The position numbers and the translations under genes are program-made. A stretch of DNA of 64,000 nucleotides, taken from assembly GCA_029216955.1 (NCBI GenBank), contig JANAVB010015600.1, positions 28,084,352 through 28,148,351 of the forward strand, given 5' to 3'. This document shows, in pieces, positions 53,538 through 64,000 of the stretch. A model generated the notes under the pieces. It was not told the origin of the DNA. It worked only from the letters and a program-made list of their open reading frames with translations, and did no database searches. Positions within the stretch are counted from its first letter, which is position 1. The number at the start of each line of letters is the position of its first letter. Source of the stretch: Iris pallida (taxonomy: Eukaryota; Streptophyta; Magnoliopsida; Asparagales; Iridaceae).

Positions 53538-55500
53538 ATGACTAGACCAGGAGGACGACGCGGAGGATTTTACATTAGGCAGTCCCGTCAGCCTCGGCCT
53601 GGGGATGGAGAGGGCAGTTCCGTACCCTCATCCTCATCTCCGAGTACGCCAGTGTACCGTTCTGTTCCCGGTCCATTACCGGGACAGGGCAGTTCCAGCA
53701 GGTTGGTGACTCCTCCCTCGTCGTCCAGCCTTCCTGATCCCGCGTCCAGCATCCCTGATCCCCCGTCCAGCATTCCTCCTGTCGACGGCTCTATGGAGGG
53801 AGCCCACGCCGAGCATATGGAGGACGGCGATCAGACTAATCCTGTCCAGGCAGGAGGTGAGAGCGACCCTCCATGCGCTCCCCCGGGCGAGACGCATATG
53901 GAGATTTGGATGGACGGGCCTATGAAGTAAGTTAATTAATTAATATATATTTCTCAAATGATTATATGTATATATATATTCATAAAAAATTATTATTGTA
54001 CATATATCGGCATTCTGCAGTACAGAGACAGCTGGGGGTATTTCTGAGGCAGAACTATGGTGGGCCTTGGATTAACTACTCAGATGCTCCCGCAGATAGG
54101 AAGGCCTTTTGGTTCGCCCACTTCAAGGTAAAAAATTTGTTTATTTTTAAATTTTAATAATCATTTGTGTATATTATACAACTTTTGTATTTTACTTCTT
54201 GTAGAGGACCTATTTCTATCCACCACACCGGACGGCGAGGATCGAGGGCCAATTTTTTGCCATCGCAGCCAAGCTCATCCGTGATGCGATCCACGACCAG
54301 AAGTGTCGTGATCGCTACGGACAGCCGTTCCATGGTTGGATCACGCCAGAGCAGTGGGCTGCGATGAAGGCTAGATTCAGCGAGCCCAAGTACCAGGAGC
54401 GGTCTGACAAGACCAAGGTGGCGCGGTCGAGCGCCGGTAAGTGGTGTGGTGGCTCCATTCCGATGACGGAGCATTTTCGTCGTCTGGTACGTTTTCTATG
54501 ACGGACATTAATTTATATATAGTTCGATAGAATGTTTAATACTAATAATAGATAATATATTTTAACAGGTAAAAAAGGGTGAGGACCCGAACATGGTGAC
54601 CGTCTTCCTGGTCACCCATCGGAGGGCTGGGGAGTTCATTGACGAGAGGGCGACGCAGGCATATGTACATTCTATTCTTTATATTAATTTACTATAATTT
54701 AGAAAACAAGAAAATAGATATCAATATAGACTTTAGCAAACACTTACACGTTAGCAAACATGTTCTAGGTCGAGTTTGTTCGGCTACATGAGGAGGCGGC
54801 TGCTGCTGCTGCTGCTGCTAGTGCACAAGCAGAGGGAGGGGCTGGTACTTCCTCCCAGCCGCCTACAGCTCCATCGTCGGACGAGCTCTGGATGACCACC
54901 GTTGGCGGTCTTCAGAAGGGTACGTACTATGGTACAGGATCCTACGGTGCGTATTTGGCTTCGGAGTCATTCCGGGCCCCCTCTGTCAGTGCGCAGTCTC
55001 CGGCTTCGTAGGCGTCGTCACGAGCTGAGGATGTTCGTCGTCAGATCGAGGAGCTGCGTCGCGAGTTGCAGCAGCAGATTTCTGATACGGTCAAGCGACG
55101 ATCCGACCCTCCGATAGTCACCGGACGATTTGATGCGGTCGAGCGCAGTATACAGGAGCTGATGAGTCTGCATCAGGCTACAGCTGCCAGCTTGCATACG
55201 CTCACTGAGTCTACGCAGCGCACAGAGCGCAGACAGGTCGAGCTGGAGGGATCGCAGAGGAGCATGTCTGTCTCACTCACTCAGGTTTCGGCTTCGCTTG
55301 AGGTAAGTACTGAGAGGGTGGTGAGTACCCTTACTGTTTATGGTGAGCGACTGCGAGAGCTAGAGCAGATACGTCCTCCCGGTCCATCGACGGCACCGAC
55401 TCCAGACATTGCACTGCCTCCTACTGCCCCTACGGTGCAGCTCACTCAGGAGCAGTATGACTACATTCTATCCCAGTTGTGCGGCAGGGGTCCGCAGTGA
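53538..55500 (+). pseudogene. CACTA TNPA-like protein gene (Transposase_24/Ptta-En-Spm type)
   Basis: The accessory protein expected to bind the subterminal repeats. Apparent exons: 53538-53926 (Pro/Ser-rich start MTRPGGRRGGFYIRQS), about 54021-54127 (RQLGVFLRQNYGGPWINY), 54204-54486 (QFFAIAAKLIRDAIHDQKCR), 54569-54664 (KKGEDPNMVTVFLVTHRRAG) and 54769-55500 (VEFVRLHEEAAAAA, then a coiled-coil C-terminus ending LTQEQYDYILSQLCGRG). The KKGED...VFLVTH block is typical of the family. An in-frame TAG at 55009-55011 cuts the last exon, and the first two exons do not join in phase in my reading. Confidence 0.85.
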
Positions 55501-55949
55501 TTTCATTGATTTTTTTATGACTTGTATGTATTGGCCCTATGGGCAAATTATTTATTGGTACACTTTCGTTTATACACTTGGTGGAAAACTTTTTATCTTC
55601 CATTTTTATTTGACTCTATTGGATGTTTGTGAGATGTGTGTCTGTGATATTTACTTTGTACTGCCTTTTATTTTTATTGTGATATTTATTTTATGATATC
55701 TGCGACGGGGATGACAAATATACCTACGCTGGTTATAAGCGATGATCTGATATACAAAGGAGGTGTTGCCGAAATTTTAAAAAAATATAATATGTATTTT
55801 TGTGATGATGTGTGTCTGTGTTTACATTGAATGTGAAATGCAGTGTTCGGAACCATCGACAGTTTCGATTACTGTACTTCACACACACTGTAAACACAGA
55901 CACACAGCATAACAAAAATACCAATTATATTTTTTTAAATTTTTTTTTA

Positions 55950-56415
55950 TAATATCTGCGACGTATAGCGACGTTCCGCGACAGACAGCGACGGAACGTA
56001 CACGTCGCTATACGTCGCTAACTAGTGACGTAACGTCGCTAGACGTCGCTAAATTGTTGACGTGGGAAATGACAACCTGTCAGCGGACGTCGCTAAATTT
56101 GTCGCTAGGCGTCGCTAAAGTGCACACGTGGCTGCCATGCCATGTCATCATATATAAATTTTATGGCGTCGCAACGTGGTCGCTCTACGTCGCTATTTTG
56201 GCGACGTAACATTACGTTGCTATCTGTCGCTAATTTTGCGACGTCTTGCGACACTGATCATGCCGTCACAAACAGCGATGTTCTGCGACGAAATTGCCAT
56301 CTGCGACATGCCTATACGCGACACCCAATTTTCGTCGCTAAATACGTCGCAAATTTATTTTAGCAACGTATTTTTCTTATTTAGCGACGTCTTTTGACGT
56401 CGCTAAAATGGGTTT
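55950..56415. repeat. Right subterminal repeats of CACTA
   Basis: More than 20 AGCGACG/CGTCGCT motifs in about 460 bp, denser than at the left end. Confidence 0.88.
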
Positions 56416-56432
56416 TTATTTTTGTAGTGTCT

Positions 56433-59416
56433 TCTGAAGATCCGCTAATAACTCCGGCTGCGCTGTTAGGAAATAAACTCCAGCTCTCCTACTCAATGCA
56501 TCTGCAACGATGTTGGCCTTCTCTGGGTGATACTGCAAGTTGACATCATAATCCACAAGAAGCTCTAGTCATCTCCTCTGACGCATGTTAAGATCCTTCT
56601 GGGTGAAAACATATTTCAGGCTCTTGTGGTCGGTGAAAATCTCCACCCTATCCCCATACAAGTAGTGCCTCCACAACTTAAGTGCAAACACTACTGCTGC
56701 CAGCTCCAAGTCATGGGTTGGGTAATTCCTCTCATGACCACGAAGTTGTCGTGACGCATAAGCTATTACCTTCACATGCTGCATCAAAACACATCCTAAA
56801 CCTCTGCCTGAAGCATCACAATACACCAAGAACCCTCCGGTTCCATCTGGAAGTGTGAGAATGGGTGCCGTCATCAAGCCTCGCTTTAACTTCTCAAAAG
56901 AATCCCGGCACTCTGCTGTCCAAGCAAACTGCACATCCTTGCGGGTCAACTGGGTCAATGGCGCTGAAATTCAAGCAAAGTCTGAAACAAATCGTCGGTA
57001 GTAGCCGGCCAATCCAAGAAAACTGCGAACTTCTACAACCGTGCTGGGCACTGGCCATGTCTCAATAGCCACGATCTTCTAGGGATCCACTTCCACTCCT
57101 TCCCTGGTGACGATATGACCCAAGTACGAAATGCGATCGAGCCAGAACTCGCATTTACTGAACTTGGCATACAACGGGTGCTCTCTGGGAATCTGGAGAA
57201 CAACTCTGAGATGATGCTCATACTCCGCTTCATTCTTGCTGTAGACCAGAATATCGTCTAGGAACACAATCACGAACTGATCCAAATAAGGCATGGAGAT
57301 ACGATTCATGAGGTCCATGAATACGGCCGGCACATTGGTTGCTCCAAAGGGCATCACAAGGAACTCCCAATGCCCATACCGGGATCGAAATACTGTCTTC
57401 GGGATGTCCTGCTCTCTGACTCTGAACTGATGGTATCCTGACCGCAAATCTATCTTCGAGAATACTGCTGCTCCTCTGAGTTGATCAAACAAGTCATCTA
57501 TCCTTAGAAGAGGGTATATGTTCTTGATTGTCACTGAGTTCAAGGTACGATAATCTACATATAATCTGGACGTACCATCCTTCTTTTTTCACAAGAAGCA
57601 TCGGGGCTCCCTAAAGTGATCCACTCGCACGAATGAATCCCTTAGTTCTAAGTTCTTCAATCATCTTGTACAATATCTCTAATTCTGATGGTGCCATCCT
57701 GTAGACTCTCTCTGACACTGGAGCAGTCCCGGAAATCAAGTCGATGGTAAACTCGATCTCTCGCTCTGACGGCATCCCTGGAAGCTCTTTGGGGAAAACA
57801 TCTGGAAACTCTTTAACTATCCGAGGTAACTGCACTGCTGCTACTGCCATTCGCAACACTGGAGAAGAAGGTTCAACTTCGCCTCGGGAGAAGAAAAACT
57901 CTGGCTTGTCTGGAATGCTAAAAACAACCCTGCCAATGTGGCAGTCTATCCTAGCATACTGGTCCCTCAACCAATTCATCCCTAGGACCACATCATAATC
58001 GGCCATTGGAAACTCTATCAATCGAGCAGAGAACTCTCTACCGCTAACTACGATCCGATATGAGAAAAATACCCTACCTACTCCCACAAGTCCATTACCA
58101 GTAAGTATATTGAACCTCATAGATAATGACTCGGGCTCCAGCCCTATCCGTGTCGCGAATCGTGCAGACATAAATGAATGCGAGGTACCAGAATCAAATA
58201 ATATTGAAGCTGGAAAGGTGTTGACGAGAATAGTACCTGCCACTATCTCACCTGGTGCTATTCCTTCTTCTCCCATGGTCAAAGCCAGCACTTGACCATG
58301 CCCTCTTGGTGCGGGTCCTCTCTGCTGAAAATTTCTCTGTCTGCTCTGGATCAGGGCTTGGGCTTGGACATACTGCTGCGGTCTCTGCTGCTGGAATGCC
58401 TAGGCCTGCGTCGGCAATGGCCTCGGGAACGGGTACTGCAGCTGCTGCTGGACTGGTGCTGGTTCTCTAACTGAAGGACTAGAGAAGGCCGATGAACTCC
58501 CCCTGTTCGGACAGTTTCCAACCCTGTGGTCCGGGGCACCACAAACCAAGCACAAACTCTGTGCTCTGTGACACTCTGATACCACATGTCCTGGCTTCCT
58601 GCAGTGTGAACATCCCACTGCGGAAGACTGCTTCTGCTTCTGCTGCTGAGGGTGCGTCGGGGTGGAATGCTGAACCGACGTCACTGAGGTCGCCCGCCTC
58701 GGAGCTCCAATGGTCAAAGCCCTGGCTGTCGGGGCTGGTGCTGAAGACTGATTCATCTGGCTGTGGGATCGCTTCCGACCTCCGATCCTATCCATGATCC
58801 TCTGGAAGGTATACTCGTGCCTCCGGGCTGCTCTCAATACTGCATCAAAAGTCTGATGCTCAAACTGCTCAACTGCCAATAAAATCTCCAGGTGGAGCTT
58901 CTGCTGGAATCGCTGGGCTCTATCGAACTCGGTCACCACCAAGGTGGGAGCAAACCGACTAAGCCTGGAGAACTCGACCGCATATCCATCGATCGTCCTG
59001 CCCATCTGCTTTAAATTGGTGAACCTCGTCTGTAGATCATACCGAATTACAACATCAAAATACTTGGTCTGGAATCTCTCCCTGAATATTGCCCATAAAA
59101 TAGGGGCCACTAATCATTCGACCTGCGCTGCCCACCAGCTGTGGGCAAGATCCAATAGCTGCAGGCGTACTACAGCCACCTTCTCGTTCTCTGGAGTCTT
59201 GGCTGCTTCTAGAATCACATCTGTGTCCTGAAGCCATGCATCTGCAGCGATCGCTTCTTCACTGCCATCGAAGAAGGGAGGGTTCAAGCGCTTGAAGGTG
59301 TTGGCCGCGATGTTACCTTGATGACCTCCTCTGGTCAAAGTATCTACCATCGCCTGGTGCAAGGCATCTCCTCGACGATCCTGGGAGGCTAATAGTGACC
59401 TGATGAGATCCACCAA
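56433..59416 (-). pseudogene. Gypsy 2 gag, protease, RT and RNase H part
   Basis: Gag starts at or above 59416 (MVDLIRSLLASQDRRGDALH), with its core in 59110-58800 and a zinc knuckle CSHCRKPGHVVSECH followed by CLVCGAPDHRVGNC (about 58500-58620). Protease has LFDSGTSHSFMSARF (near 58180). RT covers 57543-57079 ([10 protein letters not shown] near 57245), RNase H 56958-56569 ([14 protein letters not shown]). It then reads to the CACTA junction. Breaks: TGA near 59111, TAG near 58399, stop plus frameshift near 57580-57611, TAG near 57079 and a stop near 56569. It is not functional. Confidence 0.9.
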
Positions 59417-59868
59417 AGTGCCATTGTCAGCCCCTGATTTTCAATTTTGATTTAATTAGTGTTAATTAATTTCTAATGACATATTTAGCCTTAAAATAAT
59501 TTAATATGATTTTAGAAAATTTTCTATAATTTTCTAAATAATTTGTAAATAAGTTTTAATAACTAAAATATCATTTTACAATTTATTAAAATGTTTTAAT
59601 ATAGTTTTATAATTTATTAAAATGTTTTAATAGCAGTTTATAAATACTTAAATTGTTTCAGTGGTAGTTTGTAATTAATTAATTGTTTTAAGTGTGGGAT
59701 GTAAATTATTATTTGCATTCAGACATAGTTAGGGTCCTATTTGCAAATACCTAAAATTCTAGGGACCTAACTGAAAAACCTATTCCTACCCACCCCCGAC
59801 GACCGGCCAGCTGCCCTCCCCCCCGTCATTTTCGGCCGACCTAGACCCTAACACCGACCTAAAACCCC

Positions 59869-59875
59869 TATAAAA
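59869..59875 (+). promoter_or_regulatory. Probable LTR TATA box
   Basis: CCTATAAAACG sits at the switch from AT-rich to GC-rich, pyrimidine-rich DNA, as expected between U3 and R. Confidence 0.55.
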
Positions 59876-60446
59876 CGACCCCCTCACTTTCCCCGACCCA
59901 CCACCACCACCACGACCCATCTCCGTCCAGCTCCGCCCATTTCCTTCACCATTTAAACTCGTCGTAACCCTAGCTCCGACGAACCCCCGTCCAGCCCCCA
60001 CAACGACCATCACCGCCCACAACCACCGCCGATCAACTCGTCGCGCTGAGGAGAGCCCAGCGCCACCTGAGCGCCACCGCCCCGACGTATCCTCCGCCCA
60101 CTCGCCGCCCCAATAGCCCGCTCGACTCGGACACGTACGTGTCACTTTGTTTTTCCCTTCCCCGACACGACTCGTCCTTACATATGTGACTCGTCGCATC
60201 CCGACGAGTCTATTGGTGAGTTTAGACACAACGAACTCGTGTCGTGCGTGTCATAAAGGACCCGGACACTTGGACTCGACTGTACTTCGTGTCCTTAACT
60301 GTCAGGACACGAAGAAATGTTATCGGGATACAACCCGTTAACTTAAAACCAAAATATAATTAAGTTAAACCATTTTCTAACAGCGAGCCCGAGTTGGCCT
60401 ACTGGTCAGCGTGCGCGAATTTAAACCCCCTCCCCCCCCTACGCTC

Positions 60447-61290
<844 letters not shown>

Positions 61291-61319
61291 TGTATATGTA
61301 TGTATACATAACTATTTAG

Positions 61320-63217
61320 CCTCTATAATTTACGTAATATTGTACATATATTATACTTTAATATATGTAAATATACTTGTCATATTTATATGACTACTAT
61401 GTATAATTTTACATTGTTAAAATATTGGTATTTATTATGTACTTTTACCTCTTTGTATTTTTGTGTATTTTAAGTACTGCAACCATTTGGTGTCCAAGCC
61501 TAGCATGGGTTTTGGGCTCAAATATATTTTCACACATTCAAGATATGTACAAGTCATATTGGACTTTATTCATGGCCTTGGGTCCTGTATTTGAACTCTG
61601 ATTCAAATTATGTACATGGACAAAATACGCAGATAATTAATTATTTAATTTCAGATTGTGTACCATGCTGTTTTTGAATTTCTAAAAATACTTTACTTGC
61701 TGTTAAAATTCTGGAAAAATAATATTTAGATACTATGTTAATTTAGCTAATTTAGCATAATTTTTACATTATTTAATTTACAGTTTTGCCACTGTTTTGG
61801 CATATGAAACCAGAACTCACTTTCTGTGTACTTATGAAAACTGATTTTTGTAAAATACATGTACTGGTTAATAAATTCCAGAAAAATTATAATAAATTTC
61901 TATAATTAACAAGGATCATTTTGGCAATTTATTTATATAAAATTGAGCCTTTTGTCTATCTCAAAAATTGTTGGAACACAATATACAGTTGATTTATTTA
62001 TTGAATAATTACGACTTGCAACTTTTTGCGTTGTTTTGTGTTTTAGTCGTATTGGACCTCACCCCGCACTAGTGTAAAGACCCTAGAAAGTTAGTTTAAG
62101 TATTGTGTCACCCTATATTGGTCTCCTATGCTAAAATCACCATTTGGTTAGGTGTCCAATCAGAAAGTCGTATTGCACCACTAGTGTCTTAGTGTTTAAC
62201 TTAGTATAAAAACTAAGTTATGTATTTATTTCTACAGTGACGAGTCACCAGGCATCTATAGCATTTTTATCGTTGCTTTGCTTTGCTAGAGGCAAGTACT
62301 CTCTACAAACTTTACATACTGCTATAAACAATAAACTGTGATTCACCAACCATATTAAATGCTGATCCATGGGATAGCAAGTTAAAACTTTGCATGTTGT
62401 ATTACTTTCAGTCTCTGCCATGTTTAGGACAGTTTTCATATCTATCACATGTTTAAATAACAGGTTAAGGGAAAACTGCTAGTAGTGTACGTGATCATGA
62501 CCCCCTTCTCCGTATGTATTTACCGAGCACCGTTAAATTCTATATGTATCTGTGTCGTATGTCTGGTCCCGCGTTTATGTATGGATGTACACCGATGCCG
62601 TTAAGTGTATGTATGTACACTTCATAAAATTAATATGTACCGCTGTACATCCTGATTACCTATTAACTGATCACTCACCTACTACAGTTTTAAACTTTAA
62701 AAACAATAAATTATTGCCATGATAAAACGTAATAAAAACTGGATAAACATGATATGTCATTTCTTTTCATCACATGATCAGTATTATATGTTTGTTAGAT
62801 TCAGTACTTGCTCCCGTCCTGACAGGATAACGTTGTAGGTATTCTTACTGAGGAGGAGTTGCTCTGTGACTCATATTATGGAGATACCGCCGAGGACCCG
62901 GCTTTGTCTTACGAGGACGTACCTGCAGGGAAACTCGTCTAGTTTGCGTAGTTGCTCGGAATATTTAGTGTAGTCATGTATTAGACTACGTATTTTGTAA
63001 CTGGACATGTATCCAGTTTTACATTTTGGACTTGTACTTGGACTCACTATTCTATGAGATGACTTTTGTGTTGTGAGCATTTATGACTCTTTATTACTAT
63101 TAAAACTGTTAGCATATTTAGTCTTATCTTGTTACTTCTAGAACAGCTTACTGTGCTTTATCTCAAGCGTAGGCTGGACATGACTCGGCCCGGCCCAACA
63201 ATTTGGGTAGCGGGTCG
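61320..63217. other. Gypsy 3 LTR, right part
   Basis: AT-rich LTR DNA. No credible gene is seen. Confidence 0.5.
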
Positions 63218-63467
63218 TGACATATTTTTAGTGGTAGCCCATGCAGGTCCTGACTAAATTGTTTGGTTACATTATTGTACCAAGCTTGCCTGCAATTAGA
63301 AACTTAAGGTAATTAGACAACATTATGAATGACGCTTATAACACCTAGAGGAATACTAGGGTTACAACATAGAAAATACATCACATGCTTGCTATTATAA
63401 TTAGATTTTCTTGTCTATTATTGTTTACTTTAAAGAGTCCTTATAAAGTCCTTTTTATTGTAATTAG

Positions 63468-64000
63468 ATGGTGCTTACTCATTCATCCCAGTATGTCACA
63501 ACTGAGAATGGTACACTACCTATACAGTCAGCTGATCAGTTGACCGATACACCTCCACATCCACCTACCATACTCCCTCACTCCATAAATCCACAAACCC
63601 AGATGCCTCCACCACCTTCCACATCACAGTCCCAGTAGGATCCGATACTTCCACCACCCCCTATTACTATACCTACCCAGGCTTCCGTCACACTCGACGG
63701 GAACCAACTGCTCACTCTGATCCAGGGGTTCCTAACAACCCATCAGGAGCAGACTACCCTACTCCGCCAGAGCATGGAGCGTTCTGAGGAACATACCGTG
63801 GTCCCACCACCTGTAGAGCCACGGCAGAGAGCGGGGACGATCAAGGACTTCATGGGTCTGAACCCCAAGGAGTTCTCAGGGACTGAGGGCATAGTGGTAG
63901 CAGATGACTGGCTAGACTCGGTAGAGACGAAGCTCCTTGGAGTTAGGATGCCGGATGACCTCCAAGTCGAGGCAGCGGGATTTCTGCTGATAGACTTGGC
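63468..64000 (+). pseudogene. Gypsy 3 gag N-terminal part, one stop
   Basis: The frame from ATG 63468 opens with MVLTHSSQYVTTENGTLP, has a Pro-rich segment, then LTLIQGFLTTHQEQTTLLRQ, then the gag core start (IKDFMGLNPKEFSGTEG, ADDWLDSVETKL). One in-frame TAG at 63636-63638 replaces what looks like a Gln codon. It continues off the right end. Confidence 0.82.

Larger units (their letters stand above)
42554..56429 (+). mobile_element. Autonomous-type CACTA (En/Spm) DNA transposon, 13.9 kb with nested insertions
   Basis: Ends CACTACTAAAATATGC and, reversed, CACTACAAAAATAAAA are flanked by the 3-bp target duplication TCT (42551-42553 and 56430-56432). Both subterminal regions are packed with AGCGACG/CGTCGCT motifs (42577-42800 and 55950-56415), the expected binding sites for a TNPA-like protein. 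It encodes a TNPD/TNP2 transposase (45019-53354) and a TNPA-like protein (53538-55500) on the plus strand. A solo LTR and a Pack-CACTA lie inside the transposase gene. Without them it is about 9.2 kb. Confidence 0.95.
37764..59424 (-). mobile_element. Ty3/gypsy chromovirus 2, split by a CACTA element; 5' end displaced
   Basis: Its 3' LTR is 37764-40889 and its coding region runs 41058-42553, then 56433-59416. The 13.9 kb CACTA element sits inside pol, and gypsy 3 cuts its gag at 59425. The purine tract (about 40890-40905, reversed) resembles that of gypsy 1. Removing the CACTA and one TCT copy rejoins the pol frame (LQK then MGIEIVLP) exactly, which proves the join. Its 5' LTR should lie right of the window. 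Confidence 0.9.

Noticed and set aside
59786..60229. 147-residue Gly/Arg-rich minus-strand frame
   Set aside because: It lies in the GC-rich leader part of the gypsy 3 LTR, antisense to the expected transcript, with no domain.

Overview
This window is repeat-rich nuclear DNA of a flowering plant. The evidence is spliced eukaryotic genes, plant-type LTR retrotransposons primed by initiator tRNA-Met, hAT and CACTA transposons, and an angiosperm MER3/HFM1 meiotic helicase gene. I cannot name the species. There are no rRNA or tRNA genes, no CRISPR arrays and no bacterial features.

Host gene. The only clear host gene is MER3 (RCK/HFM1 family, a Ski2-like meiotic crossover helicase) on the minus strand from 22129 down to at least 321. 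I assembled 16 coding exons from splice sites and homology. Their lengths keep the reading frame through all 15 junctions (1618 nt, 539 codons plus 1 nt), and they cover helicase motifs I to VI and the start of the winged-helix region. The 3' part of the gene lies left of position 1. Intron 11 has grown to about 15 kb and intron 6 to about 3 kb by transposon insertion.

Intron 11 (1068-16112). An LTR element (1538-9936, TSD AGTCT) holds three nested elements: a hAT-like MITE (2060-2540), a short non-autonomous LTR element (2778-4639, TSD TAGAC) and a 3.7 kb hAT element (5868-9531, TSD GTTTTGGT). To its right is a young Ty1/copia element (10293-15891, TSD GTTAT, identical LTRs). Intron 6 holds a 5'-truncated copia relic (17452 to about 19560).

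Upstream of MER3 (22130-33052). The 5' leader region consists of about 330-bp tandem repeats arranged as a large palindrome around the promoter. The right arm is an inverted duplicate that continues into a decayed copy of MER3 exon 1 at about 32887-33052. That copy was later split by a probable solo LTR, which a Ty3/gypsy chromovirus then entered (25284-32723, TSD AAGAT).

Right half (33053-64000). This is a nest of insertions. A copia relic was entered by a gypsy chromovirus (from 37764), which was entered by a 13.9 kb autonomous-type CACTA element (42554-56429, TSD TCT). That CACTA was entered by a solo LTR (46045-47193, TSD CTTCT) and by a 3.5 kb Pack-CACTA (48188-51712, TSD TCA). The Pack-CACTA carries captured pieces of a ribosomal protein S6 gene, with its promoter, and of a 2-oxoglutarate dioxygenase gene. 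A third gypsy element on the plus strand (5' LTR 59425-63222) interrupts the second gypsy's gag and runs off the right end. Apart from MER3 almost every coding region is transposon-derived, and most are broken by stops or frameshifts.
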